A DNA stretch of 64,000 bases from Spirosoma aerolatum (lineage in GTDB: Bacteria; Bacteroidota; Bacteroidia; Cytophagales; Spirosomataceae): positions 4,473,501-4,537,500 of the forward strand of contig NZ_CP020104.1 of assembly GCF_002056795.1 (NCBI RefSeq), read 5' to 3'. Every line of letters begins with the position of its first letter. Positions within the stretch are counted from its first letter, which is position 1. The translations under genes and the position numbers were made by a program. Under the pieces are notes generated by a model that was given only the letters and a program-made list of their open reading frames with translations, searched no databases and was not told where the DNA came from. Shown here piece after piece: positions 56,679 through 64,000 of this stretch.

Positions 56679-57272
56679 ATGGATGCCAAAGACAAACAGA
56701 ATTTTTGGAATGAAAAGTGGACACCGATCGTGTTTGAAGGCATTGAGAATCCACCTCATTATGAAGTCTCCAACTACGGACGACTGCGAAGCTTCCAATC
56801 GGTTCCCGCAACTCGTTCAGCAAGCCCTTCCGGTCATACACCGGGCAAACCTATAAAAGGTTCTGTTATACAGGGTTACAGATCGCTTAACATTCGATCA
56901 GGCGGTAAAACCATAAATCGGTACATCCATAAGTTGGTAGCCGAGCATTTTGTTACCCGTAGCCATCCCGATCAAACGTTTGTGATCCATCTCGATCATG
57001 ACAAACTCAATAACCACTTCCAGAATCTGCGATGGGTTACAAAAGCCGACATGATTGAGCATAATCGGAACAATCCCAGCCTCAAAAACCGGCAGCTTCC
57101 TCGTCAAACCCGTAATTATAAACTAACCGAAAGCAAGGTCAAGATCATCAAGAAACTTCTACTAAACGACAAAAACCGGTTAAAGATGATTGCCAAACAG
57201 TTTGGTATCACACACACCCAACTGAACCGGATTCGGTCAGGTGAGAACTGGAAGCATGTCACAATTGAATAA
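56679..57272 (+). CDS. NUMOD4/HNH endonuclease-like protein with C-terminal HTH
   Basis: A 197-residue DNA-binding or nicking protein. The NUMOD4 motif is KWTPIVFEGIENPPHYEVSN with YGRLRS. The HNH_3-type core follows: HKLVAEHFV, then 'VIHLDHDKLNNHFQNLRWVT' with the conserved His/Asp/Asn. From about residue 145 a helix-turn-helix-like segment (KLTESKVKIIKKLLL, IAKQFGITHTQLNRIRSGENWKHV) resembles the NUMOD1/resolvase-like tails of homing endonucleases. It stands alone in AT-rich flanks, with no phage or intron around it. It could be a solitary mobile endonuclease or a co-opted regulator. Confidence 0.83.
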   Translation: MDAKDKQNFWNEKWTPIVFEGIENPPHYEVSNYGRLRSFQSVPATRSASPSGHTPGKPIKGSVIQGYRSLNIRSGGKTINRYIHKLVAEHFVTRSHPDQTFVIHLDHDKLNNHFQNLRWVTKADMIEHNRNNPSLKNRQLPRQTRNYKLTESKVKIIKKLLLNDKNRLKMIAKQFGITHTQLNRIRSGENWKHVTIE

Positions 57273-57393
57273 ACTCCTCTTTCTGAGTGAATCTAAAGGC
57301 TAACCCGTATACAGTCTGCTTTAAATAACTAAGTAAAGTAGGGTAACCACTGGCGATCAGGCAATTTACACTTGCTTTTGTGTAGCATGTTCG

Positions 57394-57441
57394 ATGACAA
57401 ATTTTTCAAAATCAGAAGCTGAGTTTTGAAAAATTTGTCAT
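57394..57441. terminator. AT-rich bidirectional palindrome, 18-bp perfect stem
   Basis: Arms 57394-57411 and 57424-57441 pair perfectly around a 12-nt loop, with A/T runs on both sides. It lies between the convergent HNH and histidine kinase genes. Confidence 0.75.
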
Positions 57442-57448
57442 AATTGTT

Positions 57449-60400
57449 TCAATAATTCACATTGGCCCCAACACCGAGTCCTGGCGCGCCAGCCAGAGGC
57501 ATCGAAACAAAAAATGAGGTTCCCACTCCTTCATCCGTCTCGAACCAAATGGAGCCACCAGCGTGTTCAACACCACGTTTGGCAATCCAAAGTCCAAGGC
57601 CTGATCCCCCTCCTTTGGTACTGAAATTGGGCAGAAAGACTTTATTTCGAATCGTTTCGGGTATGCCAACTCCATTATCATGCACTTCTATCAAGACCGA
57701 ATCACTGCTGGTCGAAAGCTTGAGATCGATTACAGGCTTCCGGTCGGTCGGGACCGACTGAATGGCATTAATCAGCAGGTTGGTCATGATGCGCCCCATA
57801 AACTGCCGATCACCTACAACCATAATGGGGCCTTCTACACTTTCTCGTCGAAGTGTAATCCGTTTGTCATCAGCGTATAAATCTGCCGTTTTATTGAAGA
57901 CGCCTGTTACTTCAAACTCTTCTTTTTTAGGCATTGGCATCTTGGCAAACTCTGTAAAGGAGTTGGCAATGTCACTGATGTTATCAATCTGATCCAGCAA
58001 CGAATCGAACGTTCGAAGTATCACCTTACGCGAAGGATCTCCGTTCAGCCCTGCCGTGTCTTTTCCATTATTTGGGAATGTCCGCTGCAGATGCTGCAAG
58101 GTTAACTTCATGGGTGTCAGCGGATTCTTGATTTCATGAGCAATCTGTTTGGCCATTTCTCGCCAGGCCGATTGTTTCTCTGTTTGAGCCAAAGCCTGCT
58201 TACTTTCTTCCAGTTTCAACAGCATTCGGTTATATTCCCGAATCAGCAGGCCGATTTCGTCGTCCGATTGCCAGGGCAATGGATCATTCGGACGCTCCAG
58301 ATTAGTTTTCCGAATTTTTTGCGTCAACAGCCGAAGCGGTTTGGTCAGCATATGCGACGCGAAATAGGATAAGATCAGAAAGAAGAGGAACAGAGCCGTG
58401 AAAATGCTCAATGATGTCGCAATAACCTCAATAATTTTCCGGTCAAGTTCGGGTTGGGCGTAGAAATACGGAATACTCAATACGCCCAGCAGGTGCCCAT
58501 CGTACGACTTAATACTGGCATAGGCCGTCCGATAGTTCAGCGTTCCCAGCGATTCGTCGAGCAAAACCTGGTTCTCCTTATCCTCAATAATATGGTTATA
58601 GGCTTCCGGATTGATTCGTTTGGAGAGATACCCTCTTTCATAAATGATCGGGCGCGTCGAGGTGTATAGCTTCCCCTGAGCGTCGAACAAATTAATATCG
58701 ATATTAGCATCTCGGGCAATCTTTCCTAACTCCTCTTCCATCGACGCCTTACTCCGCTTTTGCGCATACAGGTGTTCGTCGAGGTAAATCAGAAAGTTGG
58801 ACGCAATATTCCGGGTATTGACAATATAGGTATCTTTCTGGTTATCAACGTAATTCGAACTTATGACGCCCAGAATAATGAGGATCACGAATATCAGCGG
58901 CAGAAAAAAGGCTAGATTCAACAGGATCTGAATCCGGGTTGAATAATTGATATTGAATTTGGAGAATCGATAATTGATCGCATAGAAGGCAATGACCAGA
59001 ATGACCGTCAGCACCAGCAACAGATACAGAAATGAGAAATTGGAAAAGATATTCCGAAATGGGTACTCCGGCGACGATACCACTACAACACGCCCATTCT
59101 GGCCTCTTTGTGCAATGTGCTGATAATGATTACTCGAAATTCCGGTTGTAAACAAAGCCGGATTATTCAGCAGCGAAAGTTCAAGCTGCCGGTCATAGTT
59201 GTAATTTCCGGGAGAGCTGTACCAAAGCTTATACTTTACTGGCCCAGCCGATGCTTTACCCAGGTCGGGGCCTGTAAAAAAGGCATAGCTGTATTCCTGG
59301 GTATCCTGGTTTTGGGTAAACTTTGTATCGACCAGCAGCCCAGGATACACGCCTTTAGGCCGTTCTTTTCGAAGCCGCAGGTCAAGTACAACGTATCCTA
59401 AGGTGTCAGATGATGACGTTCCTGATTGGTTAACTGAATTCGCTGGTGACATCGACCGAAGAATCGGCACAAAGCACACGTATTGTTTTACAAACTGGTT
59501 ATCTGCTTCACTGACAAAGTAAATACCTGCATACTCCGTTTTATAAGCCTCCTGACGATACCGGGCTGTCAGCGACGAAAGCGACACAGGATCAGGGCTA
59601 ATATCGAGAGGCCGACCATTCGACCGAAACGAAAACACCTCAATATCGTACTTATCGAAATATTTGTCTAGATGTAAACTTTTCACCCGATGTTGGATGC
59701 GCTCACGAACCAGGAGCGTATCGGTTCGCAGCGCACGACCAATTTCCGCATCCTTCTGAATCGACTCCTGTGCTTTACTCATTAAGAATTCGCCAAATAC
59801 GTCGTTTTCGGCCAGAAGCTGGGCAGCAAATTGCTGTTCATGACTTAGCTGTTTCCGAATCTCCTGATTATAAACGACGTACGATGTCATCACCGCGCAA
59901 ATGAATGCCGCCAGAAACAGATAGATGGATGTTTTATAGCGAAATGTATAAAGCGTTTTGGGTAACTGACTTACATAGACAACCAGAAAATAAATACCAT
60001 TCAGCAGAAATACGGGCTCCAGAGCACCACCTACCAATAACCAGATACCTGCGCTTAATACGGAACCAGCCATGATCAATGACAGGCCGATGCCAACATG
60101 ATTAATGCGGTTATAGCGTAAAAACAGGCTGGCAAGCAAATGGGTAACCAGAAAATAAATACAGGATATGATGATGAAGACAACCAGGCAAGCAATCTTC
60201 AGAAATGAAAAATGGATATTAAGCGTAATATCAAGCGTAAACTGCGACTTTTCGTAGATATTGGTCAGCTCTATGTAGCATAGCGTAAATGCCACATAAC
60301 TGAGCACAACACAGGCTACTGATACTACAAGTTTTAGCCACTGGGGCTGATTTAGCAGCCAGACATAGAACTGAGAACGGAAATAGTACCTCACCCAGTA

Positions 60401-61309
60401 AAAAGCCAGAATGGCCATTACGAGCGCATTAAGCAGCAAATCGCCCAAAGACGGAACCAATATCGAGGACGCGTAATATTTAGGGTTGAACAGGTCCGAT
60501 TCGATGAACAAAAACGGAACCCCGAAGAAAAGCATAACGGCCCGCAGAAGTAGCAGATACGTTGCCAACGCCACAAATCCCCATTCATAACGTCGTTTTT
60601 TCCGGAGTCGGACCATAAGTTGTAACACATACAACCCCAGGAAAATAACTCCCAGTGTAGCCAGAATAACCGTGTTGACGGGTGTTGAATGGTTCCGATA
60701 GGCATCGACTTTAGGCGGTACTACCGAAAATAGAAAGGCTGACGTGTTGTCGTAGATAGCCTCGTATGTATTGAGTCGTTTGTCCGTAACGGCCTGTGGG
60801 TCAAGCGAAAATATATCTGGGTTGTACCCCGACTGTAAATAGGCATTATTGCTGTGATAATACCGATGGATAGTCACCAATGAATATACGTCCAGCACAT
60901 TACCTCCAGTTGCAAGACGACGATGACTGACCACAAAACGGCCTTGCTCAAAGTCAATTAATTTCGGTATGGTTGTTACGACCGATAACTGGCCATAATC
61001 GGGCACAAACCGATAATCCGACCAATACTCTAATCGACCGTCGCGAAAGACAAAGAATGGGTAGTAAGAAGGTAGCTTAAAATAGTCGGTAAATGTGGGT
61101 TTAGGACTTCGAACCAGCAATGCCGACACACTATCCAGTTCGGATGTACTCACCTGCATCTCCTCCTTCACCCGCTGCTGCACCGCACTCAGGTATTGCT
61201 CATCGGTAGCCCCGGGTTCATTCTGCTCCAGAAAGAGGAAATACAGAACCGAACAGCCGATTGTTACTGCAGCCAGGAGCAGGAAAATATGTTTCTCTAT
61301 ACGCTTCAC
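57449..61309 (-). CDS. Large multi-domain membrane histidine kinase (NtrY-like C-terminus)
   Basis: A sensor kinase of 1286 residues. Residues 8-26 form a first helix, and about 27-215 an extracytoplasmic domain. About 215-480 holds a block of roughly seven or eight helices, followed by a second extracytoplasmic domain (about 495-760), two helices, a third sensor segment (about 825-955) and a last helix. HAMP follows (TKPLRLLTQKIRKTN), then HisKA with QIAHEIKNPLTP (His near 1056), then the ATPase domain with DNGVGIP, FSTKGGGSGLGLWIAKRG and G-rich lid. The C-terminal third resembles NtrY. No response regulator gene lies next to it, so its partner is elsewhere. What it senses is unknown. Confidence 0.88.
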   Translation of the reverse strand: MKRIEKHIFLLLAAVTIGCSVLYFLFLEQNEPGATDEQYLSAVQQRVKEEMQVSTSELDSVSALLVRSPKPTFTDYFKLPSYYPFFVFRDGRLEYWSDYRFVPDYGQLSVVTTIPKLIDFEQGRFVVSHRRLATGGNVLDVYSLVTIHRYYHSNNAYLQSGYNPDIFSLDPQAVTDKRLNTYEAIYDNTSAFLFSVVPPKVDAYRNHSTPVNTVILATLGVIFLGLYVLQLMVRLRKKRRYEWGFVALATYLLLLRAVMLFFGVPFLFIESDLFNPKYYASSILVPSLGDLLLNALVMAILAFYWVRYYFRSQFYVWLLNQPQWLKLVVSVACVVLSYVAFTLCYIELTNIYEKSQFTLDITLNIHFSFLKIACLVVFIIISCIYFLVTHLLASLFLRYNRINHVGIGLSLIMAGSVLSAGIWLLVGGALEPVFLLNGIYFLVVYVSQLPKTLYTFRYKTSIYLFLAAFICAVMTSYVVYNQEIRKQLSHEQQFAAQLLAENDVFGEFLMSKAQESIQKDAEIGRALRTDTLLVRERIQHRVKSLHLDKYFDKYDIEVFSFRSNGRPLDISPDPVSLSSLTARYRQEAYKTEYAGIYFVSEADNQFVKQYVCFVPILRSMSPANSVNQSGTSSSDTLGYVVLDLRLRKERPKGVYPGLLVDTKFTQNQDTQEYSYAFFTGPDLGKASAGPVKYKLWYSSPGNYNYDRQLELSLLNNPALFTTGISSNHYQHIAQRGQNGRVVVVSSPEYPFRNIFSNFSFLYLLLVLTVILVIAFYAINYRFSKFNINYSTRIQILLNLAFFLPLIFVILIILGVISSNYVDNQKDTYIVNTRNIASNFLIYLDEHLYAQKRSKASMEEELGKIARDANIDINLFDAQGKLYTSTRPIIYERGYLSKRINPEAYNHIIEDKENQVLLDESLGTLNYRTAYASIKSYDGHLLGVLSIPYFYAQPELDRKIIEVIATSLSIFTALFLFFLILSYFASHMLTKPLRLLTQKIRKTNLERPNDPLPWQSDDEIGLLIREYNRMLLKLEESKQALAQTEKQSAWREMAKQIAHEIKNPLTPMKLTLQHLQRTFPNNGKDTAGLNGDPSRKVILRTFDSLLDQIDNISDIANSFTEFAKMPMPKKEEFEVTGVFNKTADLYADDKRITLRRESVEGPIMVVGDRQFMGRIMTNLLINAIQSVPTDRKPVIDLKLSTSSDSVLIEVHDNGVGIPETIRNKVFLPNFSTKGGGSGLGLWIAKRGVEHAGGSIWFETDEGVGTSFFVSMPLAGAPGLGVGANVNY

Positions 61310-61375
61310 CAGGTGGGCAATCTTGTCTTTCCCGAAACCATCCCTAAAATCATGCCAAGATTTTAACCCAGGACT

Positions 61376-61441
61376 AATAGTCGATAGGACTAGTAATCAT
61401 TCATATCAACAGCATACTGATTAGCCGCCCTATCGACTATT
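61376..61441. terminator. Hairpin with AGTCGATAG words upstream of the kinase gene
   Basis: AATAGTCGATAGG (61376-61388) pairs perfectly with 61429-61441 around a 40-nt loop. The right arm overlaps the stop codon region of the HesB-like gene (61437). It probably ends that gene's transcript before the kinase. Confidence 0.55.
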
Positions 61442-61733
61442 GATCATTGGACAGTTTTTCTACCGTATAGCCGCCTGTTTCATATCCGATTTCAGCACCA
61501 AATACATAAAGCAAATGCTTCCGGTCGATAATGACCTGTACCCCTTCTACGTTATACACTTCGTCGGAGGGGCCAGGCAAGTCAAATCCCAGTAACCATG
61601 ATGACCCGCAACCTCCCCCGCGAATGCCTACGCGTAATCCGTACTCGCCAGGAATTTTATTAGCCTGAAGTGTGTCCAGTATCTGTTGGCGTGCTTCAGG
61701 TCGAACGCGAATGGGATTATCTAGTATGAGCAT
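61437..61733 (-). CDS. HesB/IscA-like protein lacking the C-terminal Cys pair
   Basis: A 98-residue member of the A-type Fe-S carrier fold. It begins MLILDNPIRVRPEARQQIL and has the core 'YGLRVGIRGGGCGSSWLLGFD', where Cys42 is the first canonical ligand, then 'VIIDRKHLLYVFGAEIGYE'. Canonical A-type carriers end with a CGC triplet after the last strand; here the end reads GGYTVEKLSNDQ with no Cys. It can therefore supply only one ligand per subunit and may have a different role. Residue spacing otherwise matches IscA. It sits between the kinase gene and a divergent hypothetical gene. Confidence 0.83.
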   Translation of the reverse strand: MLILDNPIRVRPEARQQILDTLQANKIPGEYGLRVGIRGGGCGSSWLLGFDLPGPSDEVYNVEGVQVIIDRKHLLYVFGAEIGYETGGYTVEKLSNDQ

Positions 61734-61870
61734 ATATTCTGTTGGTTTACCGCTTCCAATATACGGACGTACTGAAGTTTGAACAGTAAACTGAAACCGG
61801 TAAACCTGGTAACGTTAAAAAACCCTTTTATCAAAATTACTATTTTTACGGAACAACGTTCCTTCTTTTT

Positions 61871-62395
61871 ATGGATCTAGTGAGTGATTTCCTCAAACTG
61901 ATTGTACCTGCGGGCTTAGTGCTTTATGGAATGTATCTGACCGTTAAACTATTACTCGAACGCGAGGCCGACCGGCATCGTTATGATGTGCAGGCACGAT
62001 ATACGGAGACAGTTGTACCGATCCGCTTACAGGCTTACGAACGAATGGTACTTTTTCTGGAACGTATCAGCCCCAATAATTTATTGTTACGACTTGGCAA
62101 TAGTTCGACTACCGTCATCGAGTTCCAGCAGCGGCTTCTTCAGGAAATCCGGGATGAGTATAACCACAACCTGTCACAGCAGGTATACATGAGTCAGAAG
62201 GTCTGGGATCAGATTCAGGCGGCTATGAACGAAGTGGTTACCCTGATCAACCAGGCCTCGGGCGATACGCGACCTGATGCACCCGCCCTCGAACTCTCAA
62301 AGCGCATTTTTGAACGGATTATTCAAAAAGACCGCCAACCAACGGCCGATGCCCTCCGTGCCGTGAAAGAAGAAATTCAAGCCATGTTTATGTAA
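61871..62395 (+). CDS. Hypothetical membrane-anchored protein, 174 residues
   Basis: Not recognised with confidence. One N-terminal helix (about residues 7-30, LIVPAGLVLYGMYLTVKLLL) is followed by a charged, mainly alpha-helical cytosolic part rich in Arg/Gln/Glu: YTETVVPIRLQAYERMVLFLERI, then LLQEIRDEYNHNLSQQVYMS. The C-terminus (KRIFERIIQK...ALRAVKEEIQAMFM) looks coiled-coil-like. The layout suggests a membrane-bound helical protein that may oligomerise. TATTTTTAC lies close upstream as a near-match -7 element. It is convergent with the lyase gene across 38 bp without a clear palindrome. Confidence 0.7.
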   Translation: MDLVSDFLKLIVPAGLVLYGMYLTVKLLLEREADRHRYDVQARYTETVVPIRLQAYERMVLFLERISPNNLLLRLGNSSTTVIEFQQRLLQEIRDEYNHNLSQQVYMSQKVWDQIQAAMNEVVTLINQASGDTRPDAPALELSKRIFERIIQKDRQPTADALRAVKEEIQAMFM

Positions 62396-62433
62396 CGCGG
62401 TGATGCGCCATTCCGCCATTATGTCGTCGTCAA

Positions 62434-63276
62434 TCAAAACACGGCCGACGATACCATAAGGGCTTTTTGCAGAGCTGACTGATTGATGGCTAAGGCAATC
62501 TCTTCATCCAACAGGGTTTGGATGATTTCTTCAGTTGGTAGATTCCCGGTTAACGCATCGGCGGCCATTGGGCATCCGCCAAAGCCGCGTAACGCACCGT
62601 CGATACGGTTAACCCCAGCCCGAACGGCCGCTCGTACTTTTACCCGAGCCTCACCCGGACGTGCATGCAGGTGAGCCCCAAATTCAACTGATGGAAATGT
62701 TTGAATCAACAGTTGAAAAAGTGTTTCGATCGCTTCGGGTGTCGAAGAGCCAATGGTATCGGATGGAGCAATAATACCTATTCTCAGTTGCAGAAGTTTT
62801 TCCGTAAAGTCACTGACGATAGCTGAACTATATGGATCGCCATAGGGATTACCGAATCCCATCGATAAGTAAACCACCAATTGCTTACCCGACTCTACAC
62901 AAAGCTGCTGCATATCGGCCACTTCAATAAACGCCTGAGCAATTGTCCTGTTGGTATTGCGCTGCTGAAAAGTCTCCGAAACGGATAAGGGGAAGCCAAT
63001 GTATTGAATTTGCGGATAAGCGACCGCCTGTTCGGCACCTCGTCGATTGGCCACAATGGCCAGTAGTTTGGTTCGCGTAACGGTTAGGTCAAGACCCGCC
63101 AATACCTCGGCAGTATCCCGCATCTGAGGGATCACCTTAGGCGATACGAAACTCCCAAAATCCAATGTATCGAACCCAACCTGTAAGAGTGTATTGAGGT
63201 ACTGAATTTTGAGGTCAGTCGGAACAAAATGGTCCAGCCCCTGCATCGCATCGCGAGGACACTCGATTAGTTTCAT
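62434..63276 (-). CDS. Hydroxymethylglutaryl-CoA lyase
   Basis: Cleaves HMG-CoA to acetoacetate and acetyl-CoA in leucine breakdown. A TIM-barrel of 280 residues. 'ECPRDAMQG' corresponds to the family's GPRDGLQ block with the catalytic Arg/Asp, 'FGSFVSPKVIPQM' is the second conserved segment, 'GAHLHARPGEA' holds the metal-binding histidines, and GFGGCPMA contains the catalytic Cys. The first motif lacks the usual Gly-Pro pair order, so it belongs to a Bacteroidota variant. Its start overlaps the stop of the upstream small membrane protein (4 bp), so the two are coupled. Confidence 0.87.
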   Translation of the reverse strand: MKLIECPRDAMQGLDHFVPTDLKIQYLNTLLQVGFDTLDFGSFVSPKVIPQMRDTAEVLAGLDLTVTRTKLLAIVANRRGAEQAVAYPQIQYIGFPLSVSETFQQRNTNRTIAQAFIEVADMQQLCVESGKQLVVYLSMGFGNPYGDPYSSAIVSDFTEKLLQLRIGIIAPSDTIGSSTPEAIETLFQLLIQTFPSVEFGAHLHARPGEARVKVRAAVRAGVNRIDGALRGFGGCPMAADALTGNLPTEEIIQTLLDEEIALAINQSALQKALMVSSAVF

Positions 63277-63623
63277 CGACGTACAGTTTGGCGCGTCAAA
63301 AAGGCGAACATGAGCATCACCATTCCGCAGATCGCTAGCCCCCCGGCTTCGCGGGCCATTTCGATATTCAGACTACGCATACCTACTTCACTGAACAGAA
63401 ACCCTTCAAATTTCGGAGGCCACTGATACACTGCTGACGCAAAAAACAGGACGGCCAGTACAACAAAAAACCACCAACGCCCCAGATTGGCGTAGGCCAT
63501 AAAACAGGCTGCAGCTGCCACGCCATAAATAGGAATCCAAACTTCAGGGTCGGGATCGTTGTATTGGAATGCTGCAAATAGAATAAACAACAGTCCGAAA
63601 ATGATCGCCAGTGTTTTACGCAT
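63273..63623 (-). CDS. TMEM220-like small membrane protein
   Basis: A 116-residue protein with four hydrophobic helices. The FQYNDPDPEVWIPIYG motif after helix 1 is the hallmark of the transmembrane family 220. The remaining helices lie at about 35-48, 52-68 and 90-108. Function is unknown in this family. The stop overlaps the HMG-CoA lyase start, so the genes share a transcript. Confidence 0.8.
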   Translation of the reverse strand: MRKTLAIIFGLLFILFAAFQYNDPDPEVWIPIYGVAAAACFMAYANLGRWWFFVVLAVLFFASAVYQWPPKFEGFLFSEVGMRSLNIEMAREAGGLAICGMVMLMFAFLTRQTVRR

Positions 63624-63726
63624 AGTTTACTGGAGTTAAATGGAGTTAGAACGATACATACGATGGCAGGAATAAGTTTCACGAGTGCCGTTCCTACTGC
63701 TCTACCCCAGTTGATTAAAATCACCC

Positions 63727-64000
63727 TTAGTTACAATATTCCGCCACGGCGTTGGCAGCGTCGACATAACCCAGCGTCTGTGCCTGTTTCAGACTCAGGC
63801 AGGCCGACTCACGGTCGTTTTGCAAAACCTGGGCAATACCCAGCCCATAAAACGCTTTCCCAAATTTAGGGTCTGCCTTAACGGCCTGCTGAAAATCGGC
63901 AATGGCCCCCGCCAGATCTTTCTGCTGGAATCGCAGGTTTCCCCGGTTATAAAAGGCCAGCGCATTTTGCGAATCTAACGCGATTGCCTGTGAGAAATCC
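63727..64000 (-). CDS. TPR-repeat protein, C-terminal part
   Basis: The frame is open from the window edge to TAA 63727-63729 (91 codons). It shows at least two TPR units: ALAFYNRGNLRFQQKDLAGA followed by IADFQQAVKADPKFGKAFYG, LGIAQVLQNDRESACLSLKQ and AQTLGYVDAANAVAEYCN. Each has the spaced small/large residues of TPRs. The N-terminus is outside the window, so length, signal peptide and role cannot be judged. Confidence 0.8.
   Translation of the reverse strand, partial: DFSQAIALDSQNALAFYNRGNLRFQQKDLAGAIADFQQAVKADPKFGKAFYGLGIAQVLQNDRESACLSLKQAQTLGYVDAANAVAEYCN

Noticed and set aside
56395..57448. Prophage remnant around the HNH gene
   Set aside because: No integrase, structural or lysis gene nearby.
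1..64000. tRNA or rRNA genes
   Set aside because: No cloverleaf-like or rRNA-like stretch was noticed in the intergenic regions; a tRNA scan would be decisive.

Overview
The window looks like a chromosomal segment of a Bacteroidota bacterium of the Cytophagales, most likely a Spirosoma-like member. The signs are SusC/SusD and Oar-type TonB receptors, DUF4249 lipoproteins, a birA/rsfS/ftsH neighbourhood, short ribosome-binding sites, and several TAnnTTTG boxes (the Bacteroidota -7 element) in front of genes. I saw no rRNA, tRNA, CRISPR array, insertion sequence or prophage. The organism assignment is inference.

Layout. 1-2.6 kb (minus): partial EamA transporter, LptF/LptG-type permease and a DtxR/MntR repressor, divergent from mntH (2.8-4.1 kb) with a clear operator between them. 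4.5-5.3 kb: a broken M20 peptidase. 5.6-8.8 kb: Kup potassium transporter and a nucleoside-sugar epimerase. 8.8-17.7 kb: an accessory outer-membrane cluster of one TonB-dependent receptor, one lipoprotein metzincin with a PKD-like domain, three tandem DUF4249 lipoproteins and a fourth divergent DUF4249 gene. 17.8-24.8 kb: phosphohexomutase and a SusC/SusD pair. 25-36 kb (plus): tsaE, alanine dehydrogenase, a small conserved-looking gene, gyrB, ppk1, nupC, an acyl-CoA synthetase and a phosphodiesterase. 36-43 kb: ftsH, rsfS, birA, a PafA-like phosphatase, a fatty acid hydroxylase and a polyprenyl synthase. 43.5-50 kb: patatin, secreted MBL-fold protein, glycerophosphodiesterase and an Oar-like receptor. 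50-56 kb: selD, esterase, tetrapyrrole-methylase-fold methyltransferase, MBL hydrolase, pssA, purS and fabH. 56-64 kb: a CoA-binding protein broken at an A10 tract, an HNH/NUMOD4 protein, a 1286-residue orphan histidine kinase, a divergent HesB-like protein, a hypothetical membrane-anchored protein, HMG-CoA lyase, a TMEM220-like protein and a TPR protein cut by the window end.

How it fits together. Most genes are housekeeping. The part least explained by known biology is the TonB receptor / metzincin / DUF4249 set: a surface machine with one channel, four related lipoproteins and one surface protease, with spacings of 2-19 bp within the minus-strand operon. The second striking layer is intergenic. 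Most gene junctions carry long, usually perfect palindromes. Three share a GAGAATG-containing stem (REP-like), three are built from a TGAATGAT word, and others are unrelated in sequence. Six of the eight convergent gene pairs share a single such palindrome.
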